Source: Eublepharis macularius (taxonomy: Eukaryota; Chordata; Lepidosauria; Squamata; Eublepharidae). Taken from it: a stretch of DNA of 64,000 bases. The notes under the pieces are model-generated. The model made no database searches and had not been told where the DNA came from. It saw nothing but the letters and a program-made list of their open reading frames with translations. Of this stretch, positions 34,046 to 53,889 are shown in pieces. The stretch lies in NCBI RefSeq assembly GCF_028583425.1, contig NC_072793.1:171965681-172029680 (forward strand), written 5' to 3'. The position numbers were made by a program, and so were the translations under genes. How positions within the stretch are numbered: position 1 is the stretch's first letter; each line of letters starts with the position of its first letter.

Positions 34046-34689
34046 GGCAGCACTTTTTCCTTCACCACATGGAAGAGATGGCAGAGAAGGCATCAAGTGG
34101 GTGTTTTTGCTGCTGCCAGAGAAAAAGAGAGAGAGAGAAAGATGGTGGGAATCCCTTTTTTCTGCAGGCAGATTTCTCTCTTGACCTTTCCTTTAGCAGT
34201 CGTCTAAGCTTCCTTCCCCCACCCCTACTCTCCACCCTTGACAAACTTCCCTCCCTTTTCCCACTGCCTCTTCTTCCTAACCTTGTCTATACAGAATCTG
34301 AAGCTACAGGAGCCCCTTCCTACTGCCAAAGGTGCCGATTTCATATTCTACACTCAAGCAAAAGCCTCTCTCTGATGCTGGAAAAGGTATCTGAGAGGAG
34401 GCTCATTCTGTCACTGAATATTGCTGTAGCATTATAACACATGCCTTTCTCCTTGTATCTCCACAACCAAAAGGGCTGGAGACTTACATCTTTTAAAAAA
34501 ACCTTTAAAAAAACCCTTCCACCTTTCCTCCCCACCATCACCACCCCCCCCCCACAAACCCACACCAAGGCCACATTGCTTTCCCCCCTTGTGCAGCTAC
34601 TGCTTCTTCCTAAAGGTACATCTACTGAACTGGAAACTACTTAATCCCTGTCCCAACTCCAAAACTGCTGAGTTCAGACCCTGCTCTCA

Positions 34690-34900
34690 AGCCCGCTGCC
34701 AATTCTGGCATGAAAAAGATACTGGAGATCTGGGTTTAAGCCACCAGAGGGAGGAATGTCTGTGAGGTGCAACGATGCAAAGACCACTTTCCAAATCAGC
34801 CCCTTTCTCCTGGGGAACTGATCTCTGCCATTGCGAGATTACTGGTTTTCTGGGTGATTTCAGGGCCCACTTGGAGTTTGGCAACCCTACAGTGCAGGAA
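34690..34900 (+). mobile_element. Squamate MITE (GTTGCCAACT family)
   Basis: CTGCCAATTCTGGCATGAAA opens the copy; GGAACTGATCTCTGCCATTG and a GGAGTTTGGCAACCCTACAG end follow. It lies between the coding start and the noncoding first exon of gene C. Confidence 0.6.
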
Positions 34901-34984
34901 CCTCCTCACTACACATAAAGGGGCCAAGGGACTCTCTCTGTGCAGGAACAGACATCCAAGAGGAGGCACAGTCTGCCATTTAAT

Positions 34985-35565
34985 ACTGTTATATCGTATC
35001 ATCTGAACAGGGTCTCTTGCAGGTGCCAGCCTGCACAAATGGCAAAATCAACAGCAGCCCATACTCGGGCCTTCTCTGTGGTGGCCTCTCCCTGTGGAAT
35101 CGCCTGCTTGAGGAGGTCAGGAGAGCCCCCACTCTCCTGGCTCTATGCAAACGATGCAAAACCGAATTATTCAAAAAGACTTTTTACTCAGATAGGAGGG
35201 GGGTATTGTAGAGAGGGCATCTCAGAGGCTTTGCTAACGAATTAGGGACCATCACCACTATGTTGCCTTATATATTATCTGTTGCTTTAAATTTGTACTC
35301 CTACATACTACTTGAGCTTCATGTAGTCTAATGTCAGTCCTAGAATTGATTATGTTTTGTTTTAGCAATTCTTCAACTCTGTATTGTATCTTTGCTAATG
35401 CTATGTCTTTGTAAACTTGTATTTTATTTATCCTATTGCATTGTCTATAGAAATGTCCTGACACTGTAGGGTAATATCCTTGATACTGATTGTACTAATC
35501 TCACACTGTGTAACCCGCCTTGAGTCTCAGGGAGAAAGGCAGACTGTGAAGGACATAAACAAATA
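34985..35565 (+). repeat. L2-like LINE 3' end
   Basis: Translation contains AHTRAFSVVASPCGIACLRR in one frame and FSVVAS...WNRLLEEVRRAP in others, the C-terminal end of L2/CR1-group proteins. The 3' untranslated region ends GTGTAACCCGCCTTGAGTCT, CAGGGAGAAAGGCAGACTGT and AAATAAAT. Confidence 0.7.
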
Positions 35566-35700
35566 AATTATAATGCATGCCTTTCACATTGTATCTCCTC
35601 AACACAAAGGGCTAGAGATTTTAAAAAAACAAAACTGAGAATTCAGAGAACCTGATACAGATTGATATAAGGTTATTCTTTTATTAATAAATAAAAATAC

Positions 35701-35734
35701 CCCCCCACACACACACATACACACACACATACAG
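35701..35734. repeat. (CA)n-rich microsatellite
   Basis: C-run followed by interrupted CACACA/CATACA repeats in the 5' region of gene C. Confidence 0.9.
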
Positions 35735-36149
35735 GGGCAGAGTGATGAAGTGGCTGCTGTGGGAATGGCACAGGGAAAAGGGCTGCTGTGTGGGATGAAC
35801 TGGAAAAAAAACTTGCAACAAAAGAGCTTTTGGAAAGATCTCAGAAAAGTCATGGAAATCCTAGGTGCCCCAATGCACCATAATAGTGCGGGGAAGCAGG
35901 GAAAAACTGCTTCTTTGCCAGAGTCTTGCAAGGGTCAAATGCCTTCCCAGCTCCCTTGGCCCTTCCTTCAGCACCCCTCTTGCATTGTTCCTCTGTTCTC
36001 ACCCTCAGCTCCCCACACTTCCCTCCTGCATCTGCTCCTTCCTTTTCCCTACCCCAAATCTCCCCCTCATCCCCCTAAATGTGCCTCTGTGGAACCTGAA
36101 GACTCAACCAACCTCCAAAGCTGTCAGTTCAGACCCTGCCTTCAATCTA

Positions 36150-36475
36150 CTGCAGGCACCTCATGGCACTGCACAAAGGAGCCGAGAGGGCCTCTCTAAT
36201 GCAAGGGGGGCTCCCTCTCCCCTCTCACTCCCCCTCCTTTTTCTCTGTTTAGGGTCTTGCATTGAAGACCCCCCCCCCCCTCATCTCCTCCCACCACGAG
36301 CCCCTTTGAGCTCACCGGATTCTCTCCTAGCCATTCAAGCAGCAGCCCGGGAAACTCAGCTGTGGCTTCCAGTAGTGGGGGGCGGGGGCGAGGGGGGGAG
36401 ACCAGGAAATGGTTTTCTGACACCCCCCCCCCCATGTGTCTCTCTAGGAATGCGGACTCGCTTGCTTTAACCCAT
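36150..36475 (-). promoter_or_regulatory. 5' untranslated exon/promoter module of gene C
   Basis: The minus strand begins GGGTTAAAGCAAGCGAGTCC, continues CCCGGGCTGCTGCTTGAATG and reaches the donor AATCCG|GTGAGC (exon end 36316), followed by TCAAAGGGGCTCG. It is the best preserved copy of the shared module. The donor would join the acceptor near 34113, which carries the gene C start codon. GC-rich, no TATA box. Confidence 0.65.
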
Positions 36476-36495
36476 AGAGAAGATCTCTCCAGTTA

Positions 36496-36559
36496 AATCA
36501 AAAAGAGTCCAGTAGCACCTTTAAGACTAACCAATTTTATTTTATTGTAGCATAAGTTA
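36496..36559 (-). repeat. Penelope-like terminal fragment
   Basis: AAAGAGTCCAGTAGCACCTT then TAAGACTAACCAATTTTATT and GTAGCATAAGTT: the same terminal sequence as at 58553 and 61138. Confidence 0.6.
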
Positions 36560-36894
36560 AAGTTAAAGGCACCCAGGAGGGAGAGCGCAAATGGAGCCTC
36601 CCGGGAAAAGACAGGCAAGAAATGTAACCAAACCTGAAGTAAATATGATCCCCCACAGCAAATGGCCAGACTATCTTGTGCCTATTTTAAAGGGAGAGCA
36701 TAAAATCAGAAATAGAAAATCTCTCTGGTAATCACGGGGAGAGCGTGGTTGCCTCGGTGTACACAGGTTTTGTTTTAACCTTTCAAAGCCTTGATTTATG
36801 GATCCTGCAAGCTGCCTTGCCAATCGCTTCAACAGACGGGCGAGGCTCTGCTTTCTTCTCTCTTTTCTCAGTTTTGGGAAAACAAAGGCGCTTA

Positions 36895-37704
36895 TGCCAT
36901 TCTCCTGTCTCCAGTGAAGGGGAGCTCACCACCTCCCTAGGCAGCTGATTCCACTTTTGAACTACTCTGACCGTGAAAAAGTTTTTCCTAATATCCAGTC
37001 AGTACCTTTGTGCATGTAGTTTTAGCCCATTGCTTCGGGTCCTACCTCTGCTGCCAACTGGAACAGCTCCTTGCCCTCCTCCAAATGACAGCCTTTCAGA
37101 TATTTAAAGAGAGCAATCATGTCCCCCCTCAACCTCCTCTTCTCCAAACTTAACATTCCCAAGGCCCTCAGCCTTTCCTCGTAGGGCTCAGTCTCCAGAC
37201 CCCTGATAATCCTCGTCGCTCTCCTCTGCACCCTCTCGATTTTGTCCACATCTTTTTTGAAGTGAGGCCTCCAGAACTGCACACAATACTCCAGGTGTGG
37301 CCTGACCAAGGCAGTATAGAGAGGGGCTATGACCTCCTGCGATTTCGATGCTATGGCCCCTTTGATACAACCCAGGATTGAATTAGCCTTTTTTGCCACC
37401 GCATCACACTGACTGCTCATATTTAGTTTACAGTCCACTCTTACCCCAAGATCCCTTTCACATATACTATTGCCCAGAAGTGTATCCCCCATCCAGTATT
37501 TGTGCTTCCCATTTTTGTGGTCCAGATGTAATACTGTGCATTTGTCTTTGTTGAATTGCATCCTATTCACAGCTGCCCACTTCTCCAGAGTATTCAGGTA
37601 TTGTTGAATTTTAATTCTATCTTCTTGGGTGTTTGCTACCCCTCAATTTGGTATCATCAGCAAATTTAATGAGCAGCCCTTCCACTCCTTCATCCAGATC
37701 ACTG
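36895..37704 (-). repeat. CR1 LINE fragment
   Basis: Minus-strand translation gives NRMQFNKDKCTVLHLDHKNG, VDCKLNMSSQCDAVAKKANS, IAPLYTALVRPHLEYCVQFW and LRALGMLSLEKRRLRGDMIA, very close to the CR1 copy at 17.1-18.5 kb. Both ends are truncated. Confidence 0.9.
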
Positions 37705-38035
37705 AAGTTCAGTTTAGGTCAGTGTAAGGTGATGCACACTGGAACAAAAAGTACCAACTTCAGATATATGCTGATGGGGTCTGAACTTGCTGAGAGAGGG
37801 AAAGAGATCTTGGGGTCCTAGTGGGCAACTTGGTGAAAATGTCAATCCAGTGTGCCTCAGCAGTGAAAAAGGCGAAAGCCATGTAGCAGATTAGAAGAGA
37901 TTGCAAATCAAATAATCAAAATTCTAATGCTCCTGTATAGGACTATGGAATACTGTGTGCAGTTCTGGTAACTATATCTCAACATGAATACTGCAGAGCC
38001 CGAAAAGGTGCAGAAAAGGGCAACCATGCTGATTA
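37705..38035 (+). repeat. Older CR1 LINE fragment
   Basis: CAGTGTAAGGTGATGCACAC, then GATCTTGGGGTCCTAGTGGG and GGAATACTGTGTGCAGTTCT are typical CR1 3' reading-frame segments, strongly diverged. It abuts an opposite-strand CR1. Confidence 0.65.
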
Positions 38036-38102
38036 GTGGGTTGTAGTAGCAAAATTCCAAGGAACGTCTGTAGCCTGGAATTCTTCAGCTCAAAAGCAAC
38101 TA

Positions 38103-38338
38103 AGAGAAGAACCACAAGTGACAAAAGGCACAGATTGGACACTTGTCAGCTTCCCTCAAGTTTTGATGGGAAATGTAGGCATCCTGGTCTCGCAGCTTCG
38201 CTCTCTGACTGCTGTCCAATAGACTTTTCAACTGTCACTTGTCCAACATTCCGCCAAGCTGCCTACATTTCCCATCAAAACTTGAGGGAAGCTGACAAGT
38301 GTCCAATCTGTGTCTTTTGTCACTTGTGGTTCTGCTCT
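38103..38338. mobile_element. Palindromic DNA element, copy 2
   Basis: AGAGAAGAACCACAAGTGAC at the left and GTCACTTGTGGTTCTGCTCT at the right, with the same internal segment as the copy at 24242 but in reverse orientation. 236 bp. Confidence 0.75.
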
Positions 38339-38339
38339 A

Positions 38340-38510
38340 AGATGGACCTTGGGTCAGTCACAGCTTCTAGGAGCTCTCTCAGCCCCACCCACCTCACAGG
38401 GTGATTATTGTTGTAGGGATAATAACGACATACTTTGTAAACTGCTCTGAGTGGGCGTTAAGTAGTCCTGAAGGGCGGTATATAAATAAAATGTTATTAT
38501 TGTTATTACA
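38340..38510 (+). repeat. Sauria-type SINE, 3' part
   Basis: GGACCTTGGGTCAGTCACAG, CCCCACCCACCTCACAGGGT, CTGCTCTGAGTGGGCGTTAA and GAAGGGCGGTATATAAATAA then (TTA)n. Confidence 0.8.
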
Positions 38511-38841
38511 CCATACAAACTGTGATAGGTCAGGGAAGCTGTTCGAGGCAGTTTTTTTTTGTTTAAGGAGGGGGGAGAATACCTATGATGTCCATCACCT
38601 TAAATCATTATTGAGATGTGCCTCTTGCCAGGAGTTAAATAATTCGATATAAGAAAGCTAGCTAGAGGCTTGGGACTTCTTAAGGGAGCACCTATATTTG
38701 CACCAGGCTTGACTAGAACAAAGACTAGAATGATCTAGAACAAAGCGATCATTAAGGAAGCTTCAAGGCTCACCTTATAAAGGTAAATGTAAATTCCCTC
38801 TGATATAAGAGACCAGGAGGGCAATGGGCAACCAGATAAGA

Positions 38842-39090
38842 GCCGGTTTAGTGTATTGATTAAAAATGGCAGGACTGTAATCTGGACAGCTGGGTTTGAT
38901 TCCTTACTCCTCCACTTGAAGTCAGCTGGGGGACTTTGGGTCAGTCACAGCTCTTCAAGAACTCCTTCAGACCCCTACCCCCTGCCACCTTACAGGGTGC
39001 CTGTTGTGAGGATAACAACAACATACTTTGTAAACCACTCTGAGTGGGTGTTAAGTTGTCCTGAAGGGTAGTATATAAATCGAATATTAT
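38842..39090 (+). repeat. Sauria-type SINE, near complete
   Basis: Head AGAGCCGGTTTAGTGTATTG, B-box side GGGTTTGATTCCTTACTCC, body TTTGGGTCAGTCACAGCTCT and 3' end AAGTTGTCCTGAAGGGTAGT. Confidence 0.8.
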
Positions 39091-40002
39091 CATGACTCCT
39101 GCCTCAAAAAGACCACCTGTTATATGTCAAATTGGCCGTTTAGCTTAGTGAAATTGCATGAGTGCCAAATGAGAACCTGGTAACAGGATGCTTAAAATAG
39201 AATGTCACACTTTTGATATAAAATAAAATGATCTTTAATTGGTGAAGCAATCATGTCTATTGTGCAATGGTCTATTCCCTACAAGACAGTGGCCCAATCA
39301 CCCACAGGTACTGGGACATTAATAAAAGTAACATGTTTCCCCCACCAACCCCAGGGGAAGGAAGATAGTCTGGGATCTGGGTTGGTTAACGGAAAGTGGG
39401 TGGGTGGGGCGGCTGAAAAAGAGAAAAATCAGCCCACCAGCTTCCACTGCTCCAAACCAAGGGAGGATTACCAGTACGTAAAGGAAAATACAGTTTTAAA
39501 GCAACTCTTCTAAACCCCATAATAACTTTTCACAAGTATAAATAAAAATACAAACAAGTTTCATTCCAAAAGGAGGGATGAGTAATTCAAGTAGCACATG
39601 CATCTCTAAAGCCAAGGAGACGATCCGTCTTTATGCTTTCTCTGCAGCCTTGTGAAAATCTCTTGCACCCGGTTCTTGCTGCAGCTTGGCTGCCTTAGCC
39701 CTGCTTCCAGCTCCTCTGTACACTCCACAGGATACTCCTTCTCAAACAGTTTGTCTTTTTTTCTTCAGAAGTTGCCCTTTTCTCTTTAGAAAATCTCTCC
39801 TCACAGATGCCTCATCAGCCTACCTCACAGAGACAAAATACCTCCCCTCCCCACCCAATACAAACAGTGGGCCAACCTCATAGGGTTACTCGCTATCCCC
39901 ACAATAGCAACTTTGTGTCCAACAAGGTATTTACAAAAAACAGCAATTCTAAATAAAGTTTAATGAAAGGTTCCATTTGTCTCCTTGTCAATAACTATAA
40001 AA
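39091..40002. other. Intergenic stretch, no gene seen
   Basis: AT-rich sequence without a recognised repeat or family-like reading frame. It lies between the promoter of gene C and the 3' end of gene D. Confidence 0.4.
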
Positions 40003-40360
40003 GGTAAAGGTGCAAGCACTGAGTAATTACTGACCCACAGGGTACATCGTATCATGACGTTTCCTTGGCAGACTTTTTACAGGGTGGTTTGCCATTACCT
40101 TCCCCGGTCATCTACACTTTACCCCCAGGAAGCTGGGTACTCATTTTACCGACCTCGGAAGGATAGAAGGCTGAGTCAACCTTGAGCCGGCTACCTGAAC
40201 CTGGCTTTCGCTGGGATCGAACTCAGGTCATGAATAGAGCTTGGACTACATTACTGCAGCTTACCACCCCGTAAAAAGTCTGCCAAGAAAACGTGCGATG
40301 TCCCCTCATGGGTCAGTAATGACTCAGTGCTTGCACAGGGGACTACCTTTACCTTTACTA
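40003..40360 (-). repeat. tRNA-derived SINE with an inverted partial second copy
   Basis: 40003-40268 is a reversed SINE: GGGTACTCATTTTACCGACC, GGCTGAGTCAACCTTGAGCC and CTGGGATCGAACTCAGGTCA (tRNA B-box side) near its right end. 40271-40360 is the reverse complement of its other end: GTCTGCCAAGAAAACG, GGGTCAGTAATGACTCAGTG and GGGGACTACCTTTACCTTT. Together they make a hairpin-forming inverted repeat. Confidence 0.75.
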
Positions 40361-40969
40361 ATAACTATACAACCCATTTGTCCATCTGGGAAGGCATAGC
40401 TCATCAAGAAAGAAAGCTAGGTTGTGGTGATACCTATACACAAAATAAGTTTTTTATGTGTTTGTTTCAACTCACCTGTACTGTTAACACTTGTTGGATA
40501 CTGTTTATAGTTTTGTTAAAACAATTTTTTATATATAAAAAGAGAAAGCTAGGAGTCTTAAAATTGGCCATCAGCTTCAGGGTAATACTGGAGTTGCAGT
40601 CCCAAAAATGAAGGGTATTAGGACATCTTGGCCCATGTCACCTCTAGACACCCCCTTTCTTTGAGACCCCATTGGGAGAAAGGTGGGGTGCAAATGAATC
40701 AAATCAATAATAATAAAAGAAAGCCTCTATCTGATGGTCCAGCTGTGGCACACATTAACTCTTCAGAACAGAAAGATAAGAGTCTCAAAACTGGCTACTC
40801 GATTCAAATCGAAACAATCTGGCATAGATTAGCTCCGCAAAATCCTTCTATTTGCAATGGAAACGGTTTACTTATGAGAAGGTAGGAAGGTGCAGAGGCA
40901 GTACAGAAAGGGAGGGTGAAAAATATCCTATTTACGAAGTACAGGAGGGATTAACCCTTTCCCTAACCT

Positions 40970-41120
40970 GTCAGAGCCTGTGTGGGAGAGTGGTTAGTGT
41001 GTCTATGATCTAAGAAACCCAGGTTCAAATTCCCACTCTGCCATGGAAACTTGCTTGCTAGGCTAGTCACACCCCCTCAGCCAGTCACACCCCTTCAGGG
41101 TTGTTGTTTTGAGAGTAAAA
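40970..41120 (+). repeat. tRNA SINE (Sauria-like)
   Basis: GGGAGAGTGGTTAGTGTGTC, CCCAGGTTCAAATTCCCACT and CTGCCATGGAAACTTGC, then CAGGGTTGTTGTTTTGAGAG. A related copy stands upstream of gene B at 3256. Confidence 0.7.
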
Positions 41121-41794
41121 TGGAGGACAGCAGGTCACAAGGGGGGTGGGCTGGTCTTGAGGGGGAGATATGAATGCAGCTGCAAAAGGGGGGGGGCAAG
41201 TCTCTGAGTCTGAGAGTCCCCCACAGCATTGCTGGCATCTATTATGCCTTGCAGCTTGGTGGGGCAGGAGAGAGGGGAAAGGGGGAGGCTTGGGGTAGAA
41301 AAGCACTACTGGCTGAAATGGGTCCCTTTGCATGTGGCATGCGGGGCTTCTATAAGGGTGTATCAGTCCAAAAGAGGAATGTCTGGTGCAGCCTGTCAGC
41401 TGGGTCATCCATTTCCCCCCTTTTGTGGTTTGCAGTGGCAAAACATCTGCTGTCTATGGTGGGCTTGACGTGAATTCCTCCCCATGTAAGGATCGATCCA
41501 GGGGTCCTGGGTGTGCTATCCAAGTGCCCTTCCACTGTCAGGCAAGGTCCCTGCCTGGACCCTAAGGATGATGTCAGGGGCTATAGTGGAAAGTCTAATA
41601 CCCAAGGGTGTTTCAACTTTGCATGTGCCCACTCTGCCGGCTGGTAAGGAAGCACATCCTGTGCATGGGGACGATAGGTTTGAGCCAGGATTCTGCTGTG
41701 TGTTTTGCTTCCAGTGGGACTATTGCCAGGAGAGGGGGGGGGCATATCCCTGCCTAGTAGAGGGCAAATAGGCCCTGTGACTCAGACACTCATT

Positions 41795-42015
41795 GAGGGT
41801 GGTCAGTTCTGGTTTGGAAAATTCCTGAGTATTTGGGGGCGGTGCTTGAAGAGCTTGGGGTTTAGGGGCGGGAAGGAGTTTAACGGTGATGTGCTGCTGT
41901 AATGTCTGCCCTCTGAAATTGCCATTTCCTCTAGGGGAAAAGATCTCTATGGGCTGGAGGTCAGGTATAATTCTGGTAGGACCTCAGGCTCCACCTGGAG
42001 GTTGGCAAATCTTTG
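41795..42015 (+). mobile_element. Squamate MITE (GTTGCCAACT family)
   Basis: GTCAGTTCTGGTTTGGAAAA, CCTGAGTATTTGGGGGCGG and CTCCACCTGGAGGTTGGCAA. It lies 3' of gene D. Confidence 0.65.
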
Positions 42016-42327
42016 TGACCCATCTCTGGGGAGCTGTAGAGTGGACTTGCTCCTACAACTCAAAGTCATGGGCTTCTGCTGGAGTTGCAGTCTTTTTTCT
42101 CTATCCCAAGGGGGTTGGGGGGTCAAGGGGCTGTGGCCACATCAGCGGTTGGGGGTTGGCTTCATCTCTTTCTGCCACTCAGAGGAAAATTACTAGTCAT
42201 TGCTCTGTAATTGATGGGTTTTGCTAGGGATGCCAGCGTGCTCACTATGAAATCGGGGCCTTGCAGGTTGGTACGTGTTGTTTTCCTGCCCCTGCAGAAT
42301 GACCATAGGGATCCAATCCAAAAATGT

Positions 42328-50642
<8,315 letters not shown>

Positions 50643-50785
50643 GGCGACTCTTTTCCCTTTATCACACAGAGGAGGTGATGGAGAAGGCATCAAGGGTCTC
50701 CCTTTCACAGCAATCTGGAAAAGAAAGCGAGTGGGAAATCTTTTTTGCTGCGTGCAAATCTCTGTGTGTGTGTACCTCAAGACTT

Positions 50786-51050
50786 AGCAAAGATCTGGCT
50801 CTGCACAAAAGACGCAAAAGGCTCCCTCTGAGGCAGGAGGGGAAACCCCAGGGGAGACGGATGGGAATTGGCGGGAATAGATCTCCCCTCCTCCCGCTCC
50901 TTTGTCTCTGCTTTTGGATCTTTGTCTCTGCAGACCCCTCCCCATATTACCCTCCTTCTCCCATCCAAAGCCCCTCTGACCACACCAGATTCCCTCCCAG
51001 CTGTTCAAGCAGCAGCCCGGGAGACTCCAAGACCTCTTCTGGGGAGGGGG
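50786..51050 (-). promoter_or_regulatory. 5' exon/promoter module of gene D, inner copy
   Basis: The minus strand has GTCTCCCGGGCTGCTGCTTG, then AACAGCTGGGAGGGAATCTG and a weaker donor GTGTGG (exon end 50986), followed by TCAGAGGGGC. The GTGAGC donor of the other copies is changed here. Confidence 0.5.
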
Positions 51051-51169
51051 GCGGTCAGGAAAAGACCTTCTCCCATGCCCCCCCCCCTGCTCCCCGGATT
51101 TGGATTCTGCACCTCACTCTTTTTGGGCTTCGTGGCTCTCTTAGATGCAAAATGGAGAACCGCAGGGAG

Positions 51170-51400
51170 GGTAACTTTCCCCCTCCCCCACTGAAGCCTC
51201 TCTGCTCTGGGCCTTGCATTGCAGCCCCTCCCCATGCTTTCCCCCTCCGAAGCCCCTTTGAGCTCACCAAATCCCTCCAAACCGTTCAAGCCACAGTATA
51301 GAGGACTCAGAGGCAGCTTCTGGGAGGGAGGGGGAGGAAAGGCGCCCTCCACGTGCCTCTCTAGGACTGCTGACTCTCTCACTTTAACCATTCCCAGTCC
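51170..51400 (-). promoter_or_regulatory. 5' exon/promoter module of gene D, outer copy
   Basis: The minus strand runs from GGTTAAAGTGAGAGAGTCAG and CAGTCCTAGAGAGGCACGTG to the donor GGATTTG|GTGAGC (exon end 51268), followed by TCAAAGGGGC. It keeps the intact donor, so it is the more likely working first exon, although its GGGCTGCTGC box is altered. Confidence 0.55.
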
Positions 51401-51659
51401 CATGTCCCAGTAGCAAGAAACTTGGTAGAGAGATAACAAACAGCTCCAATCACAACTTGATCACAACAATCTAACTTGAATGTGCTTTTGTGGTAGCCGT
51501 TTCCACACTCTAGATGTTTACATTTGTATTTCATTTATTTATGTAAAACATTTATATGCTATATATATATATATTTTCTGCCCAAAACAAGGTGGGGCAT
51601 TTAAAATGTGTTTATAATACAAATATATACACACATATACACACACACATACACTTACA

Positions 51660-52010
51660 CATACACTAGTGGCCAAAACTGTGGAAACCTTTTGGAAAAA
51701 GTGCAGTTTTGAGGTTTGATGGCTCATAACACCACTCTTTTTTGGAGTAATACCATAAAATTATATATCAATGGAAAGATAATTTAATCAAGAATATAAT
51801 GCAATAACTTTTGTGAAGGATTTTTTTTTAGAACAGTAGTTATAAAGAAGAAAATTGAAACATAGAAAAAATGAGTTATACATCAATTCTCACCATGTCA
51901 GTTTAACACTTAGTTGGGTAGCGTTTTGCTTTGATTATGGCCTTACAATGCCTTCCCATGGAGTGAATGAAGTTTTTTTAGTTCAGCAGCTGTTATAATG
52001 TGAAAACACG
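51660..52010 (-). mobile_element. Tc1/mariner DNA transposon fragment
   Basis: One end CTAGTGGCCAAAACTGTGGA with AACCTTTT resembles a Tc1 terminal repeat. The minus-strand frame near 51920-51970 reads HSMGRHCKAIIKAKRYPTK, the C-terminal end of Tc1-type transposases. Most of the gene is absent. Confidence 0.6.
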
Positions 52011-52202
52011 ATTTATTGCTTCTATTAATTGTGTTTTATTGCTGGGTTGCTTCTCACTAACCAAACTGGGTGCCTGTGTAGATGGAACAAGACTGGAGTG
52101 ATAGGTCCCTGCGACACACTTTACTCAACATTCTGGCCATTGCATTCTTTACCAATTGCAGCTTCTGGACAGTCTTCAAAGGCAATGCTACAGAAAGAGC
52201 CA

Positions 52203-52445
52203 TCTGGCCGGGATCAGGTGTGGAACAGGTGGCAATGCCTGCCTCTCCTTGACCTGACCAGGATCATGCATGGAGCAGGTGGCAATTGCGCCCCTCCTTC
52301 ATTTGGCTGGGTCAGGCATGGAATAAGTGGCAATGCCAGCCCCCTTCTCCTGGTTGGGATCAGGAGCAGAGCAGGTGGCAATGCCACCTCACCCAGCCAG
52401 GATCTGGTGCAGAGCAGGCGGCAATGCCCACCTACCCACAGTCCC
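52203..52445. repeat. Degenerate minisatellite, about five units of 41-51 bp
   Basis: Each unit contains a GGATCAGG-like start, a GGAGCAGGTGGCAATGCC-like middle and a pyrimidine-rich end. The units are imperfect. It lies between genes D and E and no gene function is suggested. Confidence 0.65.
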
Positions 52446-52489
52446 CTTTCTAGTGCCCATTATATTTTTTCCCACAACAGGCTTTGTTG

Positions 52490-52575
52490 CTAGTAATAAC
52501 ATACTTTGTAAACTGTCCTGAGTGCGTGTTAAGTTGTCCTGAAGGTGGTATATAAATCGAATGTTGTTATTATTT
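52490..52575 (+). repeat. Sauria-type SINE 3' end
   Basis: ACATACTTTGTAAACTGTCC, AAGTTGTCCTGAAGGTGGTA and (TTA)n. Confidence 0.75.
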
Positions 52576-52792
52576 AGTGTTTAGTGTTTTTAAAAATAAG
52601 GCCAGGATTTCTGTTAATATGAAACACTATTGCAATTAGAATAAATGTTTCATGGGCACAGCGTCTTTCGGGATCACGGTGCGTAACACAGCAGAGGAGC
52701 AATTGTGGGTTGCTGAGTAGGTTTCAATCAGGGGCAAGGAAAATGGACTCACTGATGTGACTGGCCAACACAGGACAACTGTGGGTGACAGG

Positions 52793-52925
52793 CAGTGTTG
52801 CCAAGTCGAGCGTGGGAAATTCCTAGCGCTTGGGGGAGGGCAGTTTGGGGAAGGGAAGGTGCTCAGCAGATATATTCCTAGAAATAGAAGTCCCACAACA
52901 GCTACCCTCTTTAGCCACTGTAGAA
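52793..52925 (+). mobile_element. Squamate MITE (GTTGCCAACT family), partial
   Basis: AGTGTTGCCAAGTCGAGCGT, GGGAAATTCCTAGCGCTTGG and GGGGAGGGCAGTTTGGGGAA. The right end is not recognisable. Confidence 0.5.
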
Positions 52926-53279
52926 CTCCGAGGAACCCCGCCATCAGAAGCCTGCACCAGTTTGGCCTGCCTGTTCAAGAAACAAAATGGAGCCCAGTCG
53001 GTGAAAGCTCTGCCCCCCTTCACTCCACCCCATGTAGCTTTCTTTGTCAGAAACTTTGGGGACGGACAGTGAAGAAAACAAGCCACAGGTGTCGTTCTTT
53101 GAGGGAACATTCCCCCAAACATGCAGAGGATAGAAGTGTCAGCAATTTGTAAGTTGCTGAGAAGATTTTTTGCACAGAGGTAGTGTTTTTCCAAATGTAA
53201 TTTTAGAACAAATCACACACACACCGTCCAAACCACCTGTATTTAATCCCGCAAGATTCTGCAAAGGAGCTTAACGGGC

Positions 53280-53870
53280 TTTTGGAAAAGATTGATGGGA
53301 AGCGAGAGACCCCCTAGAATCCAAACGCTGGTACAGGGGGATGCCATAGCAACAGGAGAAATGCTGCAGCCCGGAGAGCCGCGCGCTCTAGCGGCTGAAA
53401 ACAGAAGCAACCCGGGGGGAGGACCTGCCTCCTTCCCGGGCAGGAGTGGCCATTGCTGCGGCGGAGGCTCACTGGGAGGCTTCCTCGAGCGCAACCGCCC
53501 GGGTCGTTTCGAGAGTCTTTGGGGGGGAGGCAGCAAAGGCCGGGGCCGGGGGGCTTTCCTGCCCGCCTTTCCAAGACAGACGGAAAACGCCTTTCCTTGC
53601 GGCCTTTGGAGGTGCTGCGCCCCGGAGTCCCGCTGCGGCCGGCCGCCCCTTCCTCGGGGTGAAGACGAAAGCTCAGGGCAGCGGAGGGAAGAAAGCCGGT
53701 GAGGCAAGCGGGGAAGGGGGCTGCGGGCTGCCGGAGGGCCCGGGCGACGGGAAGCTGGGCGCGAGTGGCGGGGCCTTTCCGGGTCAGAGTCCGCCCCGTG
53801 CAGCGAAGGCAGGGCGGAAGGCGAAGCGCGATACCCGTGGGCGAGTAAACAATTGCAGCCTCTGCGGGGC
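53280..53870 (+). promoter_or_regulatory. CpG island: probable promoter and noncoding first exon of gene E
   Basis: About 590 bp dense in CG dinucleotides, in contrast to the CpG-poor flanks. On the plus strand a donor AAGCCG|GTGAGG (exon end 53698) could join the acceptor CACCCACAG at 55855, which leads into gene E's start exon. Long frames across the island exist on both strands but show no family motif, as is common in GC-rich DNA. Gene D starts on the other strand about 2 kb to the left, so a shared role is possible. Confidence 0.65.
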
Positions 53871-53889
53871 AATGCAATTGAAATCGCGG

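Noticed and set aside
37022-37570. 182-codon frame on the minus strand
   Set aside because: It is another CR1 fragment, nearly the same protein as at 17.5-18.5 kb.
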